Source: Actinidia chinensis (lineage: Eukaryota > Streptophyta > Magnoliopsida > Ericales > Actinidiaceae). Taken from it: 32,500 nt of DNA. A program made the translations under genes and the position numbers. Below the pieces are notes generated by a model. The model worked only from the letters and a program-made list of their open reading frames with translations, was not told where the DNA came from and made no database searches. Below, in pieces: positions 16,140 to 26,490 of this stretch (positions are counted from its first letter, which is position 1; each line of letters opens with the position of its first letter). The stretch is taken from contig CM018915.1 of assembly GCA_009663005.1 (NCBI GenBank), positions 12,399,535-12,432,034 on the forward strand. The letters run 5' to 3'.

Positions 16140-18581
16140 CCTCGCCCTTGATTTAGTATGTATCAAAAAACTTAGATTTGCTTCCAATTTCTTAGTCCTT
16201 AGTGTATGTCCAGTAAAGTCGACGTAGTAAACTTAGAAAATTCTCTACCCTCTTGGATATTTGACCATTTAGAAGAAAAGTCATTCATGGTAGACGAGGT
16301 TACCTAACTTCCTTCCTCCCCCAAGAAAGATCCCCCTAGTCCCAAAGGTAGCACCTCGGCTGATCCCCCCGTCCATTTAAGAAGGAGGCCAATATCATGA
16401 CCTAAGGTGAGCTGGATCGCCTTAGTGAGTCATGTTCTTTTCCACCTAACCTTCGGATCAGGCTTCTTCAGGCAAACGAGACCATAGCATCTACTCGTTC
16501 AAGTGAGGTAGCCTTTTACGAGGCTGCCTTCCATGCTGGTCTTCATCTTCCACTCCACCCCATCATTAGGAGAATCCTATACTTTTACAATATCTGTCCC
16601 GCCCAGCTAGTTCCCAATATCTGGTGAAGTCTTGTCTGTGCAATAATCATATGGCGAGCTCACAAATTCTTCCTCTCCCTTAACGAGTTTAGGAGTCTGT
16701 TCTCCTTATACAAAAATCCAAAGCCAGGCTCTGGATGACTGTACTTCAAGGCAAGGTCAGGGAAGACCCTGCTCGGGAGTATCCTAGCAACGTCAAGGGA
16801 TGAAAGAAGAAGTTCTTCATCTTGGGAGATGATTGGGAGTTATCCCCAGGGATATCCAGGGACACCGGAGTTCCAAGGGTTCCAAGGTCATGGGGCACCC
16901 CAAGTTAGTTTTCATCTGCTAAGTCGTCCTCTTAATTGACAAGTGTGGCACCTCTCATGTGACTGATAAGTGTTCTTCCATTTTTCATGTAAGTGCTATA
17001 ATAGATCGCCCGTCCTGTCCTTGACTGAGCAGAAAAGGCTCAACGGGATCTTGGATTCAATGGAAAATGGAGGCTTCTTTACAATCAAGGAAGTTCTTGA
17101 ATCCAAGTCCTTCCATAGGGGTTTTAGGGTCGCCACCAAATCAATGGCATCCAGTGAAAGAAATAATGGCAAGGACATACCTGCAAGCGAGGCAGCTTCA
17201 GTTGTGGGCGACGAGGGTGAGTCTCGCCATTCCCGCGATGATCCCCCCCTGAGGTGACCATTCTCGAGGCAGCTTGGTGGAGTACTTAGGAACCATTACG
17301 AGGAGGGAAAGGAAAATCTTACCTCGCCTTCTTGATCATATATTATTGTCAATTCTTGGGGCAAAAATCCAACCCTCTTTCCTTAACTAGGAACCAGGTA
17401 GGTCGAGCTCAAGCTCGGGGGCCTGGTCAGAACCATGGTTGCCCAGTGCCTCCCGAGCTCAGATCGGATGGTATTGTCTCCATTCTTTTTTAAGTATCTT
17501 ATCTTTTCTTTTTATTGATGTTGGTTTTCTTTTTTGCAGCTATGTTGAAGAAAATTAGCTTGAAAAAGCTCGCCTAAATTGCGGGAGGATTCAAGGCGCA
17601 AGCCCGGTGACGAGGTCGACCTCAATGGCGAAAGGGATAACAATCGATGAGAAATGCCCCTAGGGCGAGGCACCCAACATCAAGCCCACCAAGAAGGGCA
17701 AATTGGCATCTGATGCCAAGGGTAAGGGGACCACGTTTCCATCTGAGGAGAAGAAGAAATCACTGCCAAGGCTAAGACATCATCAAGTAAGGTGGCGACT
17801 GTCGTGGTGACCGAGGCGTGTACCTCAGCCAATCCTAGAGCAGTCTTGGGGCCCCCCGCCTCCATCTTGAAGAATCCCGTTGTGGCAAAAAACTCATCGA
17901 GGGTGTGATCCCGCCTCTCGACAAAGCAAAGGCAATCAAATCGGACCTTGACTAGGCAATCTCGAGCCTCTTTCAAGGGATAGGCGAGGTAACTATTCTT
18001 CTTCGAGTTCAACCCATATTTATGTTTCTCTATTCCTTTGACGGACTTAATTTTGTGTAGGTGATGGTACTCACTTTTTCCCTTGCTAGTTGTGGTAGGG
18101 AGATGAGAGATAAAGCAATGATTTAGCAAGGTTGGGCTGCCTCGATTGAGAGCAAGATGACTTGTGCCCAGAAATTGACCTCAGATTTGGAAAGGCAACT
18201 GGCCGAGCTCAGAATTCAAGAGTAGCAAGCCGTTGATGAGCTAAAAAAGATTAAGGAGGACAGTGATACCATCGTGGCGAGGCTGGAGGTAGAGGTGGCC
18301 AAGCTAAAGAAGGATGAAGCCATTGCCAAGAAGAAGGCCATCGAGGAGTTCAAGTCCTCGAATGACTTCTAGGGGCTATTGAATTTATAGCCTCTAAGTA
18401 CTTTGGCGACAGCTTTGATTTCAGCAAGAGGCAAATTGGCTGCCTTCATCCCAATCTCAACATCCAAGACATGGGGATCGATGCCGATCTGCTCGAGGAG
18501 GAGGAGGAGGAGGAAAAGGAAGAGGAGAAAGAGGAAGAGAAGGAAGAGGAGAAGGATGAGAAACTCACTACTGGCTTCTGA
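16140..18581 (+). pseudogene. antisense ORF of element A (putative gypsy-type transposon protein with coiled coil and acidic tail)
   Basis: Plus-strand pieces read FYEAAFHAGLHLPLHPIIRR at about 16518-16577, then an LNEFRSLFSLYKN-like stretch. This is the layout of the plant 'putative gypsy type transposon' domain (Pfam PF04195, from memory). A Ser/Asp-rich linker follows. The C-terminal part is a coiled coil, with LEVEVAKLKKDEAIAKKKA near 18280-18336, ending in a run of Glu and Lys and the stop at 18579-18581. Two short GT-AG intervals look like introns: 17471-17539 (69 nt, T-rich, TTTTTTGCAG) and 17989-18060 (72 nt, ending TTTTGTGTAG). Several stops break the frame. The function of such ORFs is unknown. 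The last residues (LTTGF) come from reading RT sequence backwards across the deletion junction. Confidence 0.65.
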
Positions 18582-19740
18582 ACCTTGTTTTCTTCTCGGA
18601 TGAGCACCATACTTACCGCTGTTGGTAAGATGGAGAGATATAAGATGAGTTCTTCACCTAAGCAAGGGACTGTAAGTAGAGGTGGTGATCCAAGGTACTC
18701 CTTAAGCTGCTGAAACACCATCTCTGATTCGTTCGTCTATTCAAAGCTTTTATTCTTCCTTAGAATTTTGAAGAATGGTAAACATTTGTCCACCGATTTT
18801 GAGACAAATTGGTTAAGGACGACCACTCGTCCAGTTAGTTATTGCACCTCATGTATGTTCTTGGGCAAGCTCATTGCGAGTAAAGCTTGAATTTGGCTTG
18901 GGTTTGCCTCAATCCCACGCTTAGTCACAAGAAAGCCAATGAATTTACTTGAGGAAACGCCAAAAATACATTTGGAAGGATTCAACATCATGTGATGCCT
19001 TCGCTAGATGCTAAATGTTTCTTCTAGGTGGGTGATTTGATCAACAACTCTAAGGCTCTTGACGAGCATTTCGTCTATGTAGACCTCCATAGTCTTCCCA
19101 ATCATTCCTTGAACATCTTGTTGACCAACCTCTGGTATATTGCCCCAGTTTTTTTCAACCCAAAAGGCATGATCTTGTAGCAATATAACCCCCCATCCGT
19201 GATAAAAGAAGCCTTTTCTATGTTGGGCGGATGCATCTTGATCTGATGATACCTTGAGAAGGCATCCCTAAAGCTAAGGAGCTCATGCTTGGAGGTTGCA
19301 TCAACGATCAGATCAATTTTAGGTAGAGAAAAACCATCTTTTTGGCAGGCTTTGTTGAGGTTGGTAAAGTCAACAAATACTCTCTACTTTCCTACCTTTT
19401 TAGGGGTGACAACGACATTAGCAAGCCAATCTGGGTAATGGGCTTCCCTGATGACATTTGCTTTGATGAGCTTAGCTACTTTTTCTTCTATGATTTTCAA
19501 ACGTTTAGAAGCAAATTTCCTTCTCTTTTGGTGAATTGGAGAATGGTTAGGGTCAGTGAATAGCCTGTGGATGACGATATGAGGATCTATGCCTGGAACA
19601 TCACCATGTGACCATGCAAAGACGTTGTAGTTTTTCTTTAAAAATTCCACTAATGCGTTTTGCAGCTCCTCGGTTAATTCTGTCCCGATCATGATATGGC
19701 AATCTGGGAAGTCAGGATGTATGGAAATAGGAGCCACTTC
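18566..19740 (-). pseudogene. element A reverse transcriptase, 3'-truncated
   Basis: On the minus strand 19737-19384 is open for 117 codons: IGTELTEELQNALVEFLKKN, NVFAWSHGDVPGIDP, IHQKRRKFASKR and ANVIREAHYPDWLANVV. These are the start of a Tat-type RT. Downstream come YKIMPFGLK near 19170, and YIDEMLVKS near 19081-19055, where YVDD is normal. The second catalytic Asp is therefore Glu. FQQLKEYLGSPPLL and the start of RNase H (LYLS---AVSMVLIREE) end at 18566. Several stops and small shifts interrupt it. Confidence 0.8.
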
Positions 19741-19899
19741 TTCTAGGGGTTGGTGTTTTCTATCTCTTTTAGATCAACTAAGGGCATATCTTCCACTTCA
19801 TCTCTCAGCGCCTCCATCTAGGTGTCGTCAATCTATAGTTGTTATTGGGAGTTTGGCTTTGAAGTGAAATTGGTCTTCATCGCCGTAATGAAGCATTGT

Positions 19900-20345
19900 C
19901 TTGTGATCTTTTAGTCGCCCTTTACCTCGCCTATCTTGGTAGAGTAGAAAATTTCATCATTAGGTGATAGGTAGAGGTGATCGCCTTGATTTTGCCCAGC
20001 GTTGTGCGACCTAGGATCGCATTGTAAGGTGATGGGCAATTCACAACAATGAAGTCTTGCCATACTGTGGTTTGGTAAGGCTTGTTCCTAAAGTCAAAGG
20101 CAACTTGATCTACCCCCAGCGGATCTGTTGAACTTTTCTCTAACCCTGACTAGAGGGGTGTGAAAGAGGTGAAACCTATCTCGCCCAATTTTCATCTTGT
20201 CAAATGTCAAGATGAACAGAATGTCAGCAGAATGCCATTGTCAATTAGGATCCTATGAACGTTGAAATTGGTGATAGTGGCGGAGATGAGCAACGCATCA
20301 TTTAAGAATAGATGCTAGCCTCTCAGTCATCATTGGTGAATGTGA
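19900..20345 (-). pseudogene. element A aspartic protease remnant
   Basis: The minus strand reads SITFTNDD then NDALLISATITNFNVHRILI and DNG at about 20345-20240. ITFT-D, a D-A/P-LV-S segment and a hydrophobic strand ending in the D-x-G catalytic triplet are the usual features of Tat-lineage protease. The following residues (normally SSADIL) are altered and a stop intervenes. The remainder down to 19900 has the expected hydrophobic pattern but is degraded. Confidence 0.7.
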
Positions 20346-21642
20346 TAGATTGGTGGGCTTTAATAAAAGGTGCAGAGAGGTTATAGACCTCTTCTTCTGC
20401 TCGCCCATCTGCCTCTCTTGCATGCCTCTTCCGAGATGAGCTTGAACATCCTCTTGATCTAAACCCTCCATGGATAGATTGGATATCTCTTACTATCAGC
20501 CTATTGTCGCCGTACCTTCTATCAGGCGAGTCGGATTGCATGCGGTCAGCTACGAATTTCCTCAGATATCCCTTTTGATTAGGTTGGCTATCTGTTCTTT
20601 TAGTTGAAAACAATCTTTAGTATTGTGACCATGGTCCCTGTGAAATTCGCAATACTTGTTTTTGTTCCTTTTAAAGGGGGTATATTTTGATTTTACCTGG
20701 CCACTTCACAAATTCTTCATTCTTGATCTTCATGAGCACCTGGGCTATAGGAGTGTTGAGTGGAGGCAACATCAGGTCGGGTTGGTGAGGTGGCGTACTA
20801 GGACGTCGGTCATTAGTTCTCCTCCTAGTATCTCATTCTGACCTTTTGCTTTTTACCTCGCCCCTATAGTCTGTTCGTCGGGAGTCGGGCTCATTTCTTT
20901 TGTGGTCATCCTTTCCTCGCTTACTCCGCTTGGCCTCGACTAACTCTTCTATCACAATATACTTGTCAATCTTACTCTAGAGTGTTGACAAGGTTTCTAG
21001 GACATTCTTGGAGAGGGAGTCAAACAGCAGGCCTAGGCAAAATCCTTCCATCATAGCCATAATCATCACGTTGTCACTGGGGTCCTCTACTTCCTAGACA
21101 ACCAACCTGATTAAAACGCTTGACGTAGTCTTTCAAGCTCTCCCCGTCCTTTTGGTGGATTGTGAAAAGGTGGGAGGCGTTCTTCTACCTGACCCTACAA
21201 CTCATGAAATTGGAGACAAAGAGCCTACTTAGGTTGTCAAATGAGTCAATGTGGACACAATTTTTTGACCCATTATCTTGTCGGCCCTTCAAAGTAGCAG
21301 AAAAGGCTTGTACATCACCTCGTCCGAATATCCCTAGAGCATCATCAAATTCTTGTATGAATCTAGGTGGTCCATTGGATCCGTCTTTCCCTCGTACACC
21401 CCGAGCTGAGATGGTAATTTGAACATTGACAAAACCCTAGTCCTCATCACTCTCTTGGTGAACGGAGGTTCAGTCTTCCGTATCAAAGCATCCACAATAA
21501 CTAGAGCACTTGCACTGATGTTAATGGGCGTCGATCTGAGCATCCGGGTCTTTAATTTTCTGGGTGGTGGATTTATCTCAATGTCTATGAGCTCAGTTAT
21601 CTCGGCAAAGTGATCTTCCGGTCTCCTTATTTTTTCGTCCAC
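20346..21642 (-). pseudogene. element A gag remnant
   Basis: The minus-strand open stretch 21642-21334 includes [31 protein letters not shown] and HLDSYKNLM. This is the conserved start of plant Ty3/gypsy Gag (PF--I---P---K-P----Y-G--DP-DHL--Y). Frame-broken sequence continues downstream to an Arg/Ser-rich stretch at 20613-20346, which corresponds to the Gag-protease linker with an RNA-binding character. Confidence 0.7.
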
Positions 21643-22067
21643 TGTGTCCTAATTTTGGGCTAATAATCGATACTCTAACATAGCTGGACTTCTATCTCGC
21701 TTAGAATGCAAACTCGCTAACCAGCGATGGCTCCTAGCTGAATGCCCTTGGTCGGTGCTATGGCGACTTCGGGAATCCTAATCGCCTAATCGGTGAGAGC
21801 GACGAGGTCTCTCGGCAACTTCTGGAACAGGTGTAGCGGGAGAAGGTGGATTGGGTAATGGCGAGTGCTGCACTATGCCGTCATAATCTCTTTCATAACC
21901 TTGATTTAGTCGGCAATTCCATGCATCTCACAATGGATAATGCCTTCTAGATCCGGAGCTTGACTTGTGTTCGTCATTGATTGTACTCTATTGTCTAGAG
22001 GGCTACTAGTACTTGGTCTAGGTAACAAATGGCTGTGCAGGTGCATAGAAAGTTGAGAAAACTATCG

Positions 22068-22088
22068 TTCCCACAGACGATGCCAAAC
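22068..22088 (-). other. primer binding site region of element A
   Basis: Next to the right LTR the minus strand reads TTTGGCATCGTCTGTGGG. This is one or two bases from the TTTGGCGCCGTCTGTGGG motif that follows the 5' LTR in many plant Tat elements. It confirms that the right LTR is the 5' LTR and that element A lies on the minus strand. Confidence 0.7.
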
Positions 22089-22091
22089 TGA

Positions 22092-22288
22092 TGTGGTAGA
22101 AATTTGGGTAGAGCAACCAATATTAAAATTGCTCCTAAGCTCGGTATTAACCTAAGGTGACTTGTGCAAGAGAACATACGTTACTGGAAGGGGCGAAGCC
22201 ACTTCAAACCCCTCCGACATGGGGATTAGACCAAGACGAACAAACTAGATTATAAGTAGCAAAGCTCTCTCAATGAGAATGTCAATAT
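22092..22288 (-). repeat. partial right LTR of element A (its 5' LTR, R-U5 part only)
   Basis: It begins TGTGGTAGAAATTTGGG like the left LTR and follows it for about 195 bases, through GGGGATTAGACCAAG and AGCTCTCTCAATG. The match stops after AGAATGTCA. The U3 part with the promoter is missing, so this copy has no 5' promoter. Confidence 0.78.
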
Positions 22289-22339
22289 AACAAAGAGAAT
22301 ACATTTCACTTGAAATAAGCTAATTTTTTTTGTATTTAA

Positions 22340-24520
22340 CCAGGTTATCACTTCTTTTTACCACGGATGCGGGAGAGTTACTTTACGTCTATCTCGCTAT
22401 CTCTGAGTATGCCGTTAGCTTGGTGTTGCTAAGGGAGTTAAATGGTGAGCAACACTCGATCTATTTCGTTAGCAAGACGTTTATGAATTGCCAAACGAGG
22501 TACCTACTGCTAGAGAACCTTGTTTTGGTTTTGGTCATTACTTCTAGAAAACTTATGCACTACTCCCAAGATCACCCAAATGCAGTGTACACCGAGTTCC
22601 CTTTAAAGAACATACTCATGAAGGCAGACTTGTCCAGGAGACTATCCAAATAGGCTATTAAACTCGGATAGTTTGACATCAAGTTTTTTCCAAAGGCGAC
22701 GATTAAAGGCCAGATCTTGGATGATTTTGTTGCTAATTTCTCACCTTAAACTGTGAGTCCAAAACCTGGCTATCTTGCATCCGCACACAGGGGGGCGAGG
22801 CTGACAGGAACATCAGCAGTAGCCAAAATAACACCTGCTGATTCTTGAGAAACCACCTTAGATTGATCAATCCAAGGCCTGGAGAATGTATGTCGATAGG
22901 GCAAAAAACAACCTAGGGCAGGAGCAGGAGTAGGAGTGGTGCTAGAAAACCCTTAGGGGTGGTCTTTGAGCATGACCTTATGCTAAATTTCCTTACGATA
23001 ATAATGAAGCAGAATACGAAGCATTCATAGTAGGATTGAGATCCGCCAAGGGGCCACTAGTTCCCGGACTCCACATCTTCAGCGATTTAAAGTTGGTGGT
23101 CAATCAGGTCACCGGAAAGTTTGAAATCTGGGGAGCTAAAATGGAAAAATATTTGGCAGTGGTAAAACCTCTCCTTAGGAAATTCTGAGTTGTAAAAATT
23201 GAATAAGAAGGGAGAGATTTGAATTCACATACGGAAGCATTGGTAGGCTTGGTATCAATTTTGGAAGGAGGAAATGGTCGAATCATTGTAGTGGATTTGA
23301 TCTCGGTCCCCAGCTACGAAACTCATTAAGAGTCTGTTTTTTGCAACATCAAGCTGGGATGGAGTTGGATGGTTTCAATTGTAAAGTTTATATGTCATGA
23401 CAAGCTGTCAAAAGATAAAGAGAGGCGCACAAGCTCCGAGTGAAGGCAATGGTTTTTTACTTTTCCCCGACAAAAAACTTGTATAAGAAGTCTTACTCGG
23501 GGCCCTATTTGTAGTGCGTCCACCCAAGCCTAGTAGGAGATATTTTATTTGAAATCAATGAGGGAGTTTTGTGGACTACACTCAAGGGCAAATCGTTGGT
23601 GCACCAAGCTCTAACATAAGGATATTGGTGATATTATATGCTCAATTGTATGCCCGCAAATTCATGAAGTGTCAAAAATTTTCTCCCCTCGTTTACCAGT
23701 CAGCTAGAGATTTGACCTTGCTCACCAGTCCATGGCCTTTCATAGAAAACAAGAAGTTCTTGCTTGCTTCCACGAATTACTTCACCAAATAGGTCAAAGC
23801 CGAATCACTGTCCTATATTAGAGAGGTTAACGTAATTTTATACACAACACCATCTATGTCTTAGCTCAGCATCCTAGAGCTTTCGTGTCTAATAACGGAA
23901 CCAATTTGTGGGCCCAAAAGTCAAGAAGCTTTTGGATGTTCTTAAAATTGAGTTTTATAATTCAACGTTGAGCTACCCATAGTGCAATCGGCAGACTGAA
24001 GCATACAACAAAACTATCATGAATGGGATCAAGAAAAGGCTTGAAAAAGCCATCAGCAAATGGGTTGCGGAACAACCGAGCATGTTGTGAGCCTACCGAA
24101 CTAAATCACAGAAAGCAATGAATGAAATACATTACCTTTTGGCTTTTGTTTTCGAAGTTGTAATTTCTCTATAGGTCGGGTTGCCCACAATCTGAACTTA
24201 AGCTTACGATAATGATCACAACATTGAGGTGCTAGCTCGAGACCTTGACCTTGCTAAAGAAAGAAAAGAAAATGCACTTATACGAATGGCAAGCTATCAA
24301 AAATAGCTTACTGAAACATACAACAAGAAGGTCCATTATAGGGAATTTTCGGTTGTCGACCTTGTTTTGATAAAGGTGTTGGGAATACCAAGGAACCCGG
24401 TGGATGAGAAGCTTGCCCAAATTGGGAAGGTTTGTACAAAATCACTAAGCTCACTGGCAAAGGAGCTTACAATCTTGAGAACCTAGAGGACAAGAAGATT
24501 TTGAGAGCTTGAAACTCCAA
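22340..24520 (+). pseudogene. element B RNase H and integrase remnants
   Basis: LLFTTDAGELLYVYLAISEY and VYFVSK-like IYFVSKTF (22351-22490) form the first RNase H. NNEAEYEAFIVGLRSAKGPL and FSDLKLVVNQVTGKFE (about 22999-23130) form the second, Tat-specific RNase H. RKFMKCQKFSPLVYQSARDL then TSPWPF (23649-23742) is the zinc-binding end of integrase. KKFLLASTNYFTK follows directly, so the block with the first catalytic Asp is deleted. The second Asp region reads SNNGTN, with Asp replaced by Asn. A QTEAYNKTIMNGIKKRLEKA-like stretch carries the Glu near 23998, and the C-terminal part ends near 24520. It is not functional. Confidence 0.78.
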
Positions 24521-24651
24521 CAACTTGAGTAAGTTTTAATAGTAAACAATGCAATCTTTGAGTTCCGCTATTTCATTTTTATTTTGGTGGAATTACATTC
24601 TGATTCAGCTTGAACTACCCCCATGATTTTTTACTTACGAATTTTTTTTCC

Positions 24652-24779
24652 AAGTGTTGAGAAACAGATTTGCCTTGGCTTAAAGGAATTCGTTCTTTCA
24701 TATCAAAATTTTTCTAAATGTTGAGAAAAAGACTTACCTCGACTTAGAGAATTCATTCTTTCATATCAAAAAATTTTCA
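24652..24779 (+). repeat. tandem duplication of 64 bp in the spacer after element B integrase
   Basis: Units 24652-24715 and 24716-24779 share RTGTTGAGAAA, TT-CATTCTTTCATATCAAAA and a T-rich end. Further on, AGACTATTCACCGA recurs at about 24858 and 24912. Tandem repeats between pol and the 3' LTR are typical of Tat elements. Confidence 0.65.
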
Positions 24780-25109
24780 AGTGTAAAATTTACCTGAATG
24801 AGATTAAATCCTCATTTGTCTTAGCACCGAGCTTACGATGTCTTAAACCAAGCATGAGACTATTCACCGAACTACTCAAGCATGAGCTTGAGATGCCACA
24901 CTCTAGGTGCAAGACTATTCACCGAGCTACCTGAACATCGAGCTCATAATGTCCTAAACATTCAATGGCAAATCTAAATTGAAGCAAAATTATGCTAAGG
25001 CATGTATAAGGAAAAACTGAGCTAGAAACAAAAGAAATATATTTATAACAGAAGTATTTGCCCTAAACGGGACTTGTTCAAAAATTTAATTATAATTTTT
25101 TCAAAATCT

Positions 25110-26030
25110 AACAAACCCCAGTGTCAAATAAACTTCACTACTCTAGGGGTAGTCCAACCTACTACTCGATTAGGCTCCTTCTCAACCTCCCTTTTCGGCT
25201 CCACCTCGGCCGCGCCCACTTGCATATCATCATCCCTCTCTGTAGGACGGTTAAAGTGCTCTTCCTTATCAAAACCTGGGAGGAGGATGGGTGAGTAAAG
25301 GTCTAAGCGTGGATCGGGTATACCATCGGTGGCCGAGTTGCAGACCACACTAGATGATTAGTGGGAGCGTCGAGCTCCTTCAAGCATTCCAACCAACCCT
25401 CATGGAAGGTCTCTGCTCGATCCTCGAATGCATCACGAATATAAAAGTCATTGGCCCTATTCTAGCCGCCGATCGTAAACTTGCTGGTAGATAGGACCGT
25501 GGCTACCTGTCAAAGCCCTCTTCTTCTTCAGCTCCTCAGTGGCAATAACGAGGTCCTCCTCCTCCTTCCTCAGCTCACCCTTCAGGATAATGGCTTTCGT
25601 TTGGGCCTTCTTCAAGTCATACAAGCCCTTCTTCTCGCGCTAGTAGTCTACCACCAGTCTCTAGAGGGCTTGCAAAAAAGAATATTTAGTTCAAGTTTTA
25701 CAAGTCTTAGTGAAAGAAAACTAAATGAGGTAAATAACTTACTTGGAGGTTCTTCATGATGGACATGCTGCAGACCATCACCCCGTCCTCCTTTTTGAGC
25801 TTGGTCACGTCCCGCGGTAGCATCGCGGCCTGCGCCACTACAAAGCATGTCTCAAAATCCCGTTGTCGTCGTGAGTGACGTGGCAGCCAAACTCCTCGAT
25901 TAATAGCTCGAGGTTCCAGAAGTCGGGGGCAGAAGTCGGGGTGGAGGCTGAACCAACTGCCAAGCTTGTGCCGGTTTCGCTGCTTCTTTTGTGGGAGGTA
26001 CCAATGTCTTGACCTTTCTCCTTGTCTATC
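25110..26030 (-). pseudogene. antisense coiled-coil ORF of element B, with a short intron
   Basis: On the minus strand: FWNLELLIEEFGCHVTHDDN, then AAMLPRDVTKLKKEDG and MSIMKNLQ. A GTAAGT donor follows, with intron 25742-25661 (82 nt) and acceptor CCCTCTAG. The next exon reads RLVVDY then EKKGLYDLKKAQTKAIILKG and ELRKEEEDLVIATEELKKK, a strong coiled coil. An acidic C-terminus (RPTERDDDMQVGAAEVEPKR) is open to 25124. One or two frame breaks and an in-frame stop occur. It resembles the retrotransposon-derived coiled-coil proteins often mis-annotated in plant genomes and is probably the equivalent of the antisense ORF of element A. Confidence 0.6.
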
Positions 26031-26060
26031 TCATTTTACTGTCGAGCGGTCACAAAACAA

Positions 26061-26104
26061 TGGGGTAGTTCCATAATAAAAGTTTTCATTATGGAACTAC
26101 CCCA
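26061..26104. repeat. perfect palindrome, 17-bp arms with 10-base loop
   Basis: TGGGGTAGTTCCATAAT, then AAAAGTTTTC, then the exact reverse complement ATTATGGAACTACCCCA. No mismatch in 17 pairs is striking beside the degraded sequence around it. It sits just beyond the antisense ORF of element B and marks the right edge of the nest. It could be a hairpin terminator-like structure of the element, a transposon end or an assembly fold-back. Confidence 0.85.
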
Positions 26105-26490
26105 GTTACTCGTCCACCATCGAGCTTATTGGGTTCTTGTTGGAGGAATTTGGGTACAAAAGCAAAGTCAACATTTTCTCATGCTTATGTTTCATTGATG
26201 TTGATTACAATCGTTTAGATACAAATTATACTCTTTTGGAATAAAATGGATTACTATTATTATTTTTGTTTTCAATGATTTTTTTTATTCTTTTGGTCAA
26301 AATGAAGTTCGTCTTTAATCTGAAAGTAAAAAACATTAAAAAACGCCGCCAATTAGTGCAAAATGCAATAGAAAAACAATATTGGGAAAAGGGGATACCA
26401 CTGTTATGTTGTATTTTGGTTGTCCTTTTTCAATATTTTTTGTTAAATATGGTAGGGTATGTGAAATCTCAAAATAGGCATACTTGTGTG
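26105..26490. other. spacer with a copy of kinase 3'-flank sequence
   Basis: 26128-26215 resembles 12782-12870 (ATTGGGTT-TT-TTGGAGGAA, GGGTACA, then GTTTCAT). The first 40 bases match at about four of five positions by eye. No gene is seen in the rest. Confidence 0.45.

Larger units (their letters stand above)
14505..22288 (-). mobile_element. element A: Tat/Ogre-like Ty3/gypsy retrotransposon, minus strand, partly deleted
   Basis: Direct repeats at 14505-15060 and 22092-22288 flank gag, protease and RT on the minus strand. A Tat-type primer site sits next to the right LTR and a polypurine tract next to the left LTR. Between RT and the left LTR lies a plus-strand (antisense) ORF, an arrangement known in the plant Tat lineage. 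RNase H beyond its start, and integrase, are missing: RT sequence joins directly to the end of the antisense ORF near 18565. The right (5') LTR keeps only about 200 bases, where element B begins. A solo LTR of another family interrupts 15074-15796. Confidence 0.8.
22289..26060 (+). mobile_element. element B: 3' half of another Tat-like Ty3/gypsy element, plus strand
   Basis: It begins abruptly inside the RT/RNase H boundary and carries RNase H, a second RNase H-like domain and integrase on the plus strand. A repeat-bearing spacer follows, then an antisense coiled-coil ORF. Gag, protease and RT are absent. No LTR is recognised at either end; the right edge is placed before the palindrome at 26061. 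The part of the RNase H start shared with element A differs clearly in sequence, so B is not simply the missing piece of A turned round. Confidence 0.7.

Noticed and set aside
17680..18129. 149-codon minus-strand open frame, the longest in the window
   Set aside because: It is the reverse-strand shadow of the antisense ORF of element A; composition lacks any known domain and it crosses a likely intron.
18403..18603. Arg/Lys-rich 66-codon plus-strand frame
   Set aside because: It is a shifted reading of the Glu-rich tail of the antisense ORF (GAG/AGG alternative frame).
22289..24520. Element B as the missing RNase H-integrase part of element A, inverted
   Set aside because: Both contain the start of RNase H with clearly different sequence, so they belong to different families.
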